Shown here one piece after another: positions 8,704 through 16,523 of a stretch of 64,000 bases of DNA (its first letter is position 1; each line of letters opens with the position of its first letter). Origin of the DNA: Streptomyces sp. WZ-12 (GTDB lineage Bacteria > Actinomycetota > Actinomycetes > Streptomycetales > Streptomycetaceae). The notes under the pieces are model-generated. The model had not been told where the DNA came from. It saw only the letters and a list, made by a program, of their open reading frames with translations, and searched no databases. The position numbers and the translations under genes were made by a program. The DNA is taken from NCBI RefSeq assembly GCF_028898845.1, contig NZ_CP118574.1:8543001-8607000 (forward strand), read 5' to 3'.

Positions 8704-9834
8704 TGGTGTCTCTCCTCGTGATCAAAGAGTGATGGGGGAAGCGGCCTGCGGTGGCGGCCAACGCCGGTCCCCCTGGAGGCTCGTGGGGAGGGGAACGCAG
8801 CAGGCGGGCAGGCGCAATCGCCTCCGGCAGCCGAAGCCGACCAGGGCGGGCCCGCACTGAGAACAACAGGTTCGAAGGCTGAGACGGCGCCCCACGGCAC
8901 CGCACGACGCGACAGTCCGGTCACGTTCCACGAGGAAGCCCGATACCGCCCGGCGTGGCGTCGACGGTACCCGCGCGCATCCTTCGTCCCCCTCACCGGG
9001 CACGAAGAGGACCAGCGCACACGGCGGGGAAGGAAGAGAACGGCTTCAACGAGAGGACCGGCGACCACACTTGCGCCCCAGGGAGAGGGCGACACCACAC
9101 ACGGAAGCAGCCCCGCGCCAAGACGCGTGGAACAGCACATTCACGACACGTGGTGAACGTGCCCCCGGGAACGCCGCCTTCGAAGCGGCTACAGTCTGTC
9201 GACCTCGATGATCACGCGGGCATGGTAGCACCGCCCGTACGGCACCCGACCGCGTGCCGGCGACGAAGGCACAGGCCGGCGCAACGGATCGCCCACGGCC
9301 GATACGTCAAACGCCTTCAAACCCCAACGCCCCGATACAGGCGCGGCGTACGACATCCCCACCTGCGAACATGGCTCCGCGCCAAGCGAATCGGCGTCCG
9401 CGCCGCACGCAAGGTCATCGATTCGACGTCAACGAGCGCCTGGGGCGGCGTCGTTGGGTGATCCGTGCCTCATTTCCTCGTTGACTGAATACCCCAGACT
9501 CAGTCCCCACTGCGCGCACGACCCCAGCCGTGGCGTGCGGATGCGGATGCGGACGAGAGTGTGGATGCGGTTCGGGGCGGCTTTGCCCGTCAGGCGGAAC
9601 GATGAGCCACCTGGGATGGCGTATCCGTTTGCTGAGCAGGCGAGTTGGTTCGCCATCGCCATCGCCATCGCCATCGCCATCGCCATCGCCATCGCCATCG
9701 CCCTCGCCGCGCCCGCCCCGTCGGATCGATCGCGCGAGGGGTACCCGGGGCGGTCAACCACTCTGCGGTGACCGGAAGTTGACCCCGGGAGAGGAGCGCG
9801 AACCCTCCGGAGGGGGTGATGGACCAGAGTGCTG
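8704..9834. other. Long gene-free region between P450 and MFS genes
   Basis: About 1.1 kb upstream of the P450 start and downstream of the MFS stop. It holds a hexanucleotide tandem repeat (9649-9708) and a small CCCTCCGGAGGG palindrome at 9803-9814, about 20 nt past the MFS stop, that could act as a weak terminator. Open frames here lack domains. Confidence 0.5.
9649..9708. repeat. Tandem hexanucleotide repeat (ATCGCC)n
   Basis: Eight perfect ATCGCC units in a row (9655-9702), flanked by one degenerate unit on each side (TTCGCC and CTCGCC). It lies in intergenic DNA. On one strand it would read Ala-Ile repeats, but the frame has no domain context. Such perfect short tandem arrays are prone to slippage. 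Confidence 0.9.
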
Positions 9835-11235
9835 TCAGTTGTCCGGAGTGAGGCGGATGACTGCTGCTGACACGAGGGCGAGGACGGTGCTCAGGCCCCA
9901 CAGGATCAGGTAGGCGGTCAGGGTGGGCTGGTGGGTGTTCGGGGACAGCAGTGCGCTGAGCAGTGCGGCGGCGGCCGCCCCGGCGAAACTGCCGCCGGTG
10001 GTCTTGAGGGTGTCGTACACGGCCGTTGACACGGCGGCCCGCCCGCGCGGGCTGCCTTCGGCGATCACCGTGGGGATCCCGCCGACAGCCAGGGCGGTGC
10101 CGAGGCCGGAGAGGACATGCCCGGTGCCCCAGGCCGGCATGGTGCGGTGTCCGGCGGCTTTCACCGCGAAGCCGACGGCCGCGAGAAGGAAGGCGTACGT
10201 CAACATGGTGCGGTAGCCGACCCGGCGGGCGACGGCGGCCGAGGCGCTCACGACCAGGAAGCCGCCCAGGGACGGTACGGCCAGCCACAGCCCGATCTCC
10301 CCCTGCGTGAGGCCGAATCCGTAGCCGGTGCGTTCTGGCGAGGCGTCGAGGTAGGCGACGAGGACTCCTTGACCGCCCAGGACCATGACGCCCAGCGTGA
10401 ATCCACAGGCGAATGCCGGAGCGGTGGCGCGGCGTGCCATCGCCCGTACGTCGGCAAGCGGTTCGTGGGTGCGCCGTGCCAGCCACAGCCACAGGATGAG
10501 GACCACCGGCGCCAGCAGCAGTCCGGCCAGAACACCGGGGGAGGTCCAGCCGTTCGCCGTGCCCTGGAAGGTGGCCCCCAGCAGCAGCGTCAGGCCAAGA
10601 GTCAGCAGCGCCGTGCCACGCCAGTCCATCCGACCGCCGGCTCGGTACCGGGTCTCCGCGACACCCGGGGCGAGGCAGAGGGCCAGGCAGACCGCGGCCA
10701 GTGCCGTGAGGATCCACAGCACCGCCCGTACGTCGCCCAGGGCCTCGGTCAGGAATCCTGCGGAGACGTCCCCGGCGGTGGACCCGAGGAGCAGGGCGGC
10801 CATCAGCATCCCGACTGCGCGCCGACTGTCGTTCACCGTCAGCCGATCGCGGGCCAGCCCGACACCCAGCGGAACCATGGAGCTGAGAATGCCCAGCAGG
10901 GCGCGACCGGCGAGGAAGAGGGCAAGTCCCGGTGCCAGGGCGCACAGCAGGCATCCGGCCGTGGTGATCCCGAGTGCGACGCGCAGCATGCGGCGGTGGC
11001 CGTACAGATCGCCAAGGCGTCCGCAGACGGGCACGCACACGGCGGCGGACAGGAACTGCGTCGCCGAGATCCACATGGCCGGCCCGGTGCCGGTGCCCAG
11101 GAGATCTCGGATGGCGGGCATGAGGGTCAGCACGCTGCCCTCGACGAATCCGTCAAGTGCGGCGAAAACCAGGAGCGGGACGACAACAGACACCGGGAAA
11201 GGCCGCGGGTCCCCGCGGATCACTGCCGCATGCAT
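9835..11235 (-). CDS. MFS drug-efflux-type transporter (DHA2/EmrB-like)
   Basis: 466 residues from the ATG at 11235, directly preceded by GGGGAGAG. The protein is almost entirely hydrophobic, with a GRLGDLYGHRRML loop between TM2 and TM3 (MFS motif A) and about 13-14 predicted membrane segments, matching the 14-TM DHA2 family. Likely role: proton-driven export of a small molecule. It lies 369 nt downstream of the CoA-transferase on the same strand but beyond a strong terminator hairpin, so it is probably a separate transcription unit. Confidence 0.85.
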   Translation of the reverse strand: MHAAVIRGDPRPFPVSVVVPLLVFAALDGFVEGSVLTLMPAIRDLLGTGTGPAMWISATQFLSAAVCVPVCGRLGDLYGHRRMLRVALGITTAGCLLCALAPGLALFLAGRALLGILSSMVPLGVGLARDRLTVNDSRRAVGMLMAALLLGSTAGDVSAGFLTEALGDVRAVLWILTALAAVCLALCLAPGVAETRYRAGGRMDWRGTALLTLGLTLLLGATFQGTANGWTSPGVLAGLLLAPVVLILWLWLARRTHEPLADVRAMARRATAPAFACGFTLGVMVLGGQGVLVAYLDASPERTGYGFGLTQGEIGLWLAVPSLGGFLVVSASAAVARRVGYRTMLTYAFLLAAVGFAVKAAGHRTMPAWGTGHVLSGLGTALAVGGIPTVIAEGSPRGRAAVSTAVYDTLKTTGGSFAGAAAAALLSALLSPNTHQPTLTAYLILWGLSTVLALVSAAVIRLTPDN

Positions 11236-11554
11236 CACTCTCCCCGAACAGTCCCGGGACCGGGCGGCAGCAAGCAGCCCGCAGACTCCCGCTGCGTTGT
11301 GTCGACGGCCGCGCCGCACCACGTCCACTTCCCGCGCCCTGGCTGTCGCCGTGCCGCGCGGCCGGTGCCGCAACGTCCCTGTGCCTTGCTAGACTTGACG
11401 ACCCGCGAAGTCCCCCCGGTCTTCGAATCCTTGCCGACACGGCGCCGGCGGAACCCGGCACCCCAGCACACCGCCCGATCGAGTGACGGCGCTGCGACGC
11501 CTGCTCATGGAGGTGTTGCGGGGGACGGACAGCGCGGTGGATGACGGCGCTGAA

Positions 11555-11593
11555 GGAGGCGGCCCCGGCGATGCGTTCGCCGGGGCCGCCTCC
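11555..11593 (-). terminator. Strong hairpin terminator after the CoA-transferase gene
   Basis: A perfect 16-bp stem, GGAGGCGGCCCCGGCG (11555-11570) with its complement at 11578-11593, closes a 7-nt loop. It begins 11 nt past the CoA-transferase stop codon. The position and stem length make it a convincing intrinsic-type terminator. Confidence 0.8.
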
Positions 11594-11604
11594 GAGCACA
11601 ACCC

Positions 11605-13056
11605 TTAGCGCCACTGGAGCGCTGCGGATCCCAGTGGGGTGCGTCGGCCGGGCTGGGGGACGGTGCGGCCGCTGTACGTGAACGGTGTGGCCGGTTCGGC
11701 GAGGGGGCCGAAGTCGGTTGCGGTGGTTGAGAGCGCGGCGAGCGGCGTGCGCCCGGGCCGGGGCAGGGCGAGTACGTCCTCCCGTGCCAGCAGCCCGAGT
11801 TCCTGCACCCAGTGGCACACTCCGGCCAGGGTCACGCGGATGCGCCAGGAGCCGCCCTCGGTGGCGCGTCGGCGCAGGACCGTGGTGACGGCGGCGGCGC
11901 CGAGGTAGGCGGCGAGGTAGTCGTTGAGCAGGTAGGTGGGCGGCAGTGACGGGCGGTCGGTCCACTCTTCGATGGCGAATCCGGTTGCGGAGCAGGCGAG
12001 TTGATCGAACCCGCCGCGTTCGGCCCAGGGGCCTTCGGCGCCCCAGGCGTGGTATTCGAGGGTGATGAGTCCGGGGCGGCGCCGGATGAGTTCCTCGGTC
12101 GACGCCCCGTGTCGGGCGAGCCCCCGGTAGGCGTGGACGAAGACGTCCGCTTCCTGGAGCGCGTCGTGGAAGGCCGCACGGTCGTCAGCGTCGCGCAGGT
12201 CGCAGTAGGCGTTGCGCTTGCCGCCGCCGGTCATGGCGATCATCGGGATCGGGTCGGGGCGGTCGGGACGCGTCAGGTGCAGCACGTCGGCGCCGAACTG
12301 GGCGAGCAGCCGCGTCGATACGGGACCCGCGATGACGTGGGTGAGATCGAGCACCCGGATGTCCGTGAGCGCCTCGTCGGCCTCACCGATCGGTTCCAGC
12401 GGTCGGACCGGTCCGTCACCGACGCGTTCGATCTCGACGACCGGGCGCTGTGCGACATGCCGCCCCGCGGGGTGCGCCAGCCACTCGTCCCGGCTGCGCA
12501 CCGCACAGGCGACGCCGCCCCGTGCACAGATGGCCTCCTCCAGCGTGAAGGCGTCCCAGTCGGCCGCGGCCCGCGCGATGTCCACCTTGTCCAGCCCGCA
12601 CCTCAGCACGGAATGGACCGCGTCCCGCAGATGGGGATAGGTGGTGATGATGAAGATCCAACGGCCGTCGCGCGCACGGTAGAAGTCGTTGTTGTCGAGC
12701 AGTGCCGGGTCCTCAAGCAAGGCGCCGATCGGGCGCCCTGCGAGTGTCGTGTGATACGTCGCCATGAGCTGGTCGATCGCGGCTCCGGCCTGCACCTCTA
12801 CCCTCTGGTGTCGGTGACCGCGCTGTTCGCCGAGCGCCGCCGTCTGCCGGCCGAAGACACCGATCGCGGCGGACATGGAATCGGCGAGGCGGTGCACCGA
12901 GGGCACCAGGGGATCGGCCCCGACGACGGTGATGCCCTCGGCTCCCCGGGCCGGGTCGGGGTCGCCGAGGGTGTGCAGCAGTTGGGAGACGATCTCGTCG
13001 GTGGACGACGACGGCGGCGTTGTCGGCTGGGTCGTGCTCAACGTGTGTGAGGTCAT
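11605..13056 (-). CDS. CaiB/BaiF (class III) CoA-transferase family protein
   Basis: 483 residues from the ATG at 13056 (an upstream GTG at 13083 is possible). The C-terminal half carries the family core: IRVLDLTHVIAGPVSTRLLAQFGADVLHL followed by GGGKRNAYCDLR, and later FDQLACSATGF. Class III enzymes move CoA between carboxylic acids. The usual catalytic Asp after GGGKR (about 30 residues downstream) maps to the DADDR/EADVF region. The N-terminal ~200 residues diverge and look like a second, degenerate half, so the protein is longer than the usual ~400. An IclR regulator gene lies just upstream on the same strand, suggesting catabolism of an organic acid. Confidence 0.78.
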   Translation of the reverse strand: MTSHTLSTTQPTTPPSSSTDEIVSQLLHTLGDPDPARGAEGITVVGADPLVPSVHRLADSMSAAIGVFGRQTAALGEQRGHRHQRVEVQAGAAIDQLMATYHTTLAGRPIGALLEDPALLDNNDFYRARDGRWIFIITTYPHLRDAVHSVLRCGLDKVDIARAAADWDAFTLEEAICARGGVACAVRSRDEWLAHPAGRHVAQRPVVEIERVGDGPVRPLEPIGEADEALTDIRVLDLTHVIAGPVSTRLLAQFGADVLHLTRPDRPDPIPMIAMTGGGKRNAYCDLRDADDRAAFHDALQEADVFVHAYRGLARHGASTEELIRRRPGLITLEYHAWGAEGPWAERGGFDQLACSATGFAIEEWTDRPSLPPTYLLNDYLAAYLGAAAVTTVLRRRATEGGSWRIRVTLAGVCHWVQELGLLAREDVLALPRPGRTPLAALSTTATDFGPLAEPATPFTYSGRTVPQPGRRTPLGSAALQWR

Positions 13057-13094
13057 GCCCGGATGCTCGTTCCCGCACGGCACGATCGCCTGGA

Positions 13095-13112
13095 TTCACG
13101 GATATCCGTGAA
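13095..13112. promoter_or_regulatory. 18-nt perfect palindrome, candidate IclR operator
   Basis: TTCACGGATATCCGTGAA is an uninterrupted 18-nt perfect palindrome in the 68-nt gap between the IclR-type gene (stop at 13125) and the CoA-transferase gene (start 13056). It sits where an operator for the CoA-transferase promoter would be expected. Binding by the adjacent regulator is inference. Confidence 0.6.
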
Positions 13113-13124
13113 GGGATGCGGACG

Positions 13125-13862
13125 TCACGTCCGCGTCTCCTGGAGGTGCGCGAGGAGTCGGGCCGCCGCTCGGTCCAGGCGCAGTCGCTCCGAGCGGCCG
13201 CGACGCCGGTGCATCAGGGCGAGGGCTCCGGTGACGACGGGGCCGTCGGTGACCGGGATCGCGAGCGCGCTGACCTCGGGGTCGGCCAGTCCCTCGCTGC
13301 GGCTGATCCGCGACGCCCGGATCGAGGGGAGGGCGGAGCGGAACTCGGCGACCGCCTCGGGGTCATGGCGGGCGAGTTCGTCGAGCAGGCCGCGGCGCTC
13401 CGCCTCGTCGGTGAAGGCCAGGAGCAGACGGCCCGCGGCGGTGCGCAGCAGCGGCCGGGCCAGGTGTTCGTCGGCGAGCGGGACGAGGCGGGGAATGTGG
13501 TCCTCGCCGCCGCGTGCGAGGTACACGGCGTCGAGTCCGACCCGCACCGTGAGCAGTACCGGGGTACCCGCGACGCGGCTCAGTTCGTCGAGCTCGGCCT
13601 GGCTGAGCCGCGGGACGACCCGGCCGGCGATGAGGTTGAGGACGTGCGGGGCGGGTCCGAGCCGGAAGCGCCGGTGTTGTTCCAGCAGAAAGCCCGTCGC
13701 GACAAGGCCGTTGACCAGGTCCTGCACCGAACTCGCCGGCGCCCCGATCGTCCGCGCCAACTCGGCCACGGTCACCCCGCCCGGCGCCCGCGCGGCGGCC
13801 TCCAGGATCCACGCGACCCGGTCCACCGTACGGTGCCGCCCGCGTCGGCCGTGCTCACTCAT
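13125..13862 (-). CDS. IclR-family transcriptional regulator
   Basis: 245 residues. The N-terminal winged helix-turn-helix (residues ~12-65: VDRVAWILEAAARAPGGVTV, then ELARTIGAPASSVQDLVNGL) is followed by the effector-binding domain with TVRVGLDAVYLARGG and RPLLRTAAGRLLLAF, both typical of IclR. A GAGGTGGGG ribosome site precedes the ATG. IclR proteins usually respond to aromatic or organic-acid metabolites and regulate the neighbouring catabolic gene, here the CaiB-type transferase 68 nt downstream. Confidence 0.9.
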   Translation of the reverse strand: MSEHGRRGRHRTVDRVAWILEAAARAPGGVTVAELARTIGAPASSVQDLVNGLVATGFLLEQHRRFRLGPAPHVLNLIAGRVVPRLSQAELDELSRVAGTPVLLTVRVGLDAVYLARGGEDHIPRLVPLADEHLARPLLRTAAGRLLLAFTDEAERRGLLDELARHDPEAVAEFRSALPSIRASRISRSEGLADPEVSALAIPVTDGPVVTGALALMHRRRGRSERLRLDRAAARLLAHLQETRT

Positions 13863-14189
13863 TCCACCCCACCTCGCCTGGCGAGTTCGTCGTCATAGGT
13901 CTGCCTGGCTCGTCAGCACGTGAGTGACGGCGGCGGTGACGGTCGGCACCAGCAGGTATGCGCGCACGATCCCCGCAGGGTTGTCCCCACGCGGACCGGG
14001 GCGTGCCCGGCCCAGTCATGCCGGAACTCGTGGTCCGACGTTGCCAATTGACGCACGAGCGGTGTCCGGGGCTCGGGCCAAGGCCCGCGGGCGGGCCGCC
14101 GTTCGCTGCGCGCCCTCGGCCCGGACGGTCACGCGCGCCGGGTGCCGGCCGGCGGCTCTGGCCGCGGGACTGACTGGTGCGGGGCCGAG
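13863..14189. other. Intergenic region, nothing recognised
   Basis: 327 nt between the TetR stop and the IclR start, both on the minus strand. It holds G+C-rich short inverted repeats but no convincing terminator or gene; the IclR promoter must lie here. Confidence 0.4.
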
Positions 14190-14765
14190 TCAAGGCGTGG
14201 GCCGGCTCTTGAGCAGGGCGTCGAGGCGGTGGAGGAGCCATGACCAGGTTTCCTGGGTGTCGGGGGCGCTGTGGCTGAAGCCGCCGGCCGCCTCCAGACT
14301 GACGTAGCCGTGGATGACGCTGCCCAGGAGGCGGACGGCGTGCGTCTGGTCGGGTTCGGCGAGGTCGTAGCCGCGCAGGATCGCCCGCAGCATCTGGGAG
14401 TGTTTGGGAGCGGCGCTGCCGGCTGCCGTCGCGGAATCCAGGCGCAGTTGGGTGGCGGCGTAGCGGCCGGGGTGTTGGCGGGCGTAGTCGCGGCAGACGT
14501 CGGCGAAGGCGGCCAGGGCGTCCTTGCCGGCCCGCCCCGCCATGGCGGCCGAGGCCAGGTCGGCGAGTTCCTCCAGGGCGTGCAGGGCGATCCGGGTCCT
14601 GAGGTCCTGGAGGTTCTTGATGTGCGCGTACAGGCTCGCGGTCTTGACGTCGAACCGTCGGGCCAGCTCCGTCGGGGTCACCCGGTCGAAGCCGATCTCG
14701 TCGGCGAGTTCCGCCCCCGCCCGCACCACACGTTCCGTGCTCAGCCCTGCGCGCCCTCGGGTCAC
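14190..14765 (-). CDS. TetR-family transcriptional regulator (WHG-type C-terminal domain)
   Basis: 191 residues from the GTG at 14765, which has GGAGGG seven nt upstream; ATGs at 14771 and 14792 overlap or lack a ribosome site. The N-terminal HTH reads VTPTELARRFDVKTASLYAHIKNLQDL, a clear TetR recognition helix; the C-terminal domain with LLGSVIHGYVSLEAAGGF matches the WHG-type ligand-binding domain. It is divergent from the acyl-CoA ligase gene, and an inverted repeat lies between them. Likely a repressor of that ligase responding to an acyl ligand. Confidence 0.88.
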   Translation of the reverse strand: MTRGRAGLSTERVVRAGAELADEIGFDRVTPTELARRFDVKTASLYAHIKNLQDLRTRIALHALEELADLASAAMAGRAGKDALAAFADVCRDYARQHPGRYAATQLRLDSATAAGSAAPKHSQMLRAILRGYDLAEPDQTHAVRLLGSVIHGYVSLEAAGGFSHSAPDTQETWSWLLHRLDALLKSRPTP

Positions 14766-14800
14766 AGTCATCCCTCCATCGACCTCATCCAATTATGCAC

Positions 14801-14829
14801 TTGCCTAACGTGATTAGGAAACCTACTTT
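14801..14829 (+). promoter_or_regulatory. Divergent promoter with candidate TetR operator
   Basis: A plus-strand promoter can be read as TTGCCT (14801-14806), 17 nt, TACTTT (14824-14829). The inverted repeat TTGCCTAA-cgtga-TTAGGAA covers the -35 and spacer (7 of 8 arm positions match). A minus-strand CATAAT sits at 14792-14797. The operator overlaps the promoters on both sides, as expected for autoregulating TetR repressors. Confidence 0.6.
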
Positions 14830-14981
14830 GTTCCCGGGACGGCGATTCGGGGGGCCCGGCAAATCCTGGGCACCGACGGCGAGTCGGGGGTGATCCCCGC
14901 TGCCCGCCTTTGCCCGAGCCCCGTTGTGCCACCCCGGGCCGTCGGCTCGAAACCGCTCACCCACTGCCGGAGGAAACCCAC

Positions 14982-16523
14982 ATGCCCAACGCCGCCCTGC
15001 CCTTCCGCTCCTTCGTGGACGACATCCTGGACTCGCTCGGGGACACCCCGGCCCACGAGGCGCTGGTCCACCAAGGGCGACGGATCACCGCCGGTGCGTT
15101 CCGTGACCTGGTCCACCGGTTGGCGCACGCGCTGCGCTCCCAGGGCCTGAAGCGCGGCCAGACCGTCACGCTGCTCAGTGGCAACCTCCCCGAGGCCCTG
15201 GCCGCACGCTATGCCGCCAACCTGCTCGGCTGCCCGGTCAACCACCTCTACAACAAGCTCTCCGCCGACTCCCAGTCCGCCATCGTGCGCGACGTGGAGA
15301 CCCAGGCACTGATCGTGGACCCGGCGTACGCCGAGCGGGCCGCCCAAGTCACCGCCACGGCCCCGGTTCCGCACCTGCTGACCCTCGGCGCCGGCACGTG
15401 GGGAACCGATCTGTTGGAGTTGGCCGCCGCCCAGTCCACCGAGCCGGTCTCGGGACTGGCCCGCCCCGAGGACATCTGCTCCATCCGCCACACCGGCGGC
15501 ACCACCGGCCACCCCAAGGGCATCTGCACCAGCTTCGCAAGGGCCGGCAGGATGCCCCGCACGCCCGACGGGCAAAATGCCGCCCGGCCACGGCAGTTGG
15601 TGCCCACCACCCTCGCCCATGCCGCCGGGCTGATCGCCGACCATCTGCTGGCGGCGGGCGGCACGGTGGTCCTGCTGGACGACTTCGACCCCGGCCGGGT
15701 GCTCGCCGCCATCGAACGCGAACGCATCACCCACCTCTACCTACTGCCGCCGCTGCTCTACCAACTCGTGGACCACCCGCACGCGGACCGCACCGACACC
15801 TCCAGCCTGCGCCAGGTGATCTACGGCGGGTGCCAGTCATCCCCGGCCCGCATCGCCGATGCCATCCGCCGCTTCGGCCCCGTTCTCCTGCAGGGCTACG
15901 GCCAGACCGAGGCCGGCAGCATCAGCGTCCTCACCCCCGACGACCACGACCTCAACCGCCCCGGGCGACTGCGCTCGGCGGGCAAGGTACTGCCCGACGT
16001 CGAGGTGGCGATCCGGGACTCCGCCGGCCGCGACCTGCCGCCCGGCGAGCACGGCGAAATCTGCGTCCGCTCCGGCCACGTCATGCAGGGTTACTGGAAG
16101 CAGCCCGAGCTGACCGCCGAGGTCCTCCGGGACGGCTGGCTGCACACCGGCGACGTCGGATTCCTGGACGACGAGGGCTACTTGACCCTCGTCGACCGGA
16201 TCAAGGACATGATCGTCGTGGTCGGCGGCCACGTCTACACCACCGAGCTGGAGGACCTCCTCAACTCCCACCCGGAGGTGCTCCAGAGCGCCGTCTACGG
16301 CGTCCGCGACGCGGATCGGACGGAACGGGTGCACGCAACCGTGGTGCGGGCCCCGGGCTCCGAGGTGGGCGCGGGCGCACTACGGGCCATGGTCCGCCGG
16401 GAGCGCGGCGCGATGTTCGAACCGGCGTACATCGCCTTCGCCGACGCGCTGCCGCTGACCGACGCGGGCAAGCCCGACAAGAGGCTGCTGCAGTCACGCG
16501 CGGCACGGCAACGGCCCGTCTGA
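14982..16523 (+). CDS. AMP-dependent acyl-CoA synthetase/ligase
   Basis: 513 residues from the ATG at 14982, preceded by CCGGAGG. ANL-superfamily motifs are in order: phosphate loop TGGTTGHPKG, then GGCQSSPARIAD, GYGQTEAGSISVL (A5), WLHTGDVGFLDDEGYLTLVDRIKDMIVVVGG (A7-A8 hinge), and the C-terminal lysine in DAGKPDKRLL (A10). The length and A8 loop fit fatty- or aryl-CoA ligases rather than NRPS adenylation domains, since no carrier domain follows. The divergent TetR-type gene is its probable regulator. The substrate is undetermined. Confidence 0.87.
   Translation: MPNAALPFRSFVDDILDSLGDTPAHEALVHQGRRITAGAFRDLVHRLAHALRSQGLKRGQTVTLLSGNLPEALAARYAANLLGCPVNHLYNKLSADSQSAIVRDVETQALIVDPAYAERAAQVTATAPVPHLLTLGAGTWGTDLLELAAAQSTEPVSGLARPEDICSIRHTGGTTGHPKGICTSFARAGRMPRTPDGQNAARPRQLVPTTLAHAAGLIADHLLAAGGTVVLLDDFDPGRVLAAIERERITHLYLLPPLLYQLVDHPHADRTDTSSLRQVIYGGCQSSPARIADAIRRFGPVLLQGYGQTEAGSISVLTPDDHDLNRPGRLRSAGKVLPDVEVAIRDSAGRDLPPGEHGEICVRSGHVMQGYWKQPELTAEVLRDGWLHTGDVGFLDDEGYLTLVDRIKDMIVVVGGHVYTTELEDLLNSHPEVLQSAVYGVRDADRTERVHATVVRAPGSEVGAGALRAMVRRERGAMFEPAYIAFADALPLTDAGKPDKRLLQSRAARQRPV

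Noticed and set aside
9649..9708. Tandem repeat considered as a CRISPR array
   Set aside because: Units are 6 nt and contiguous, with no spacers and no cas genes.
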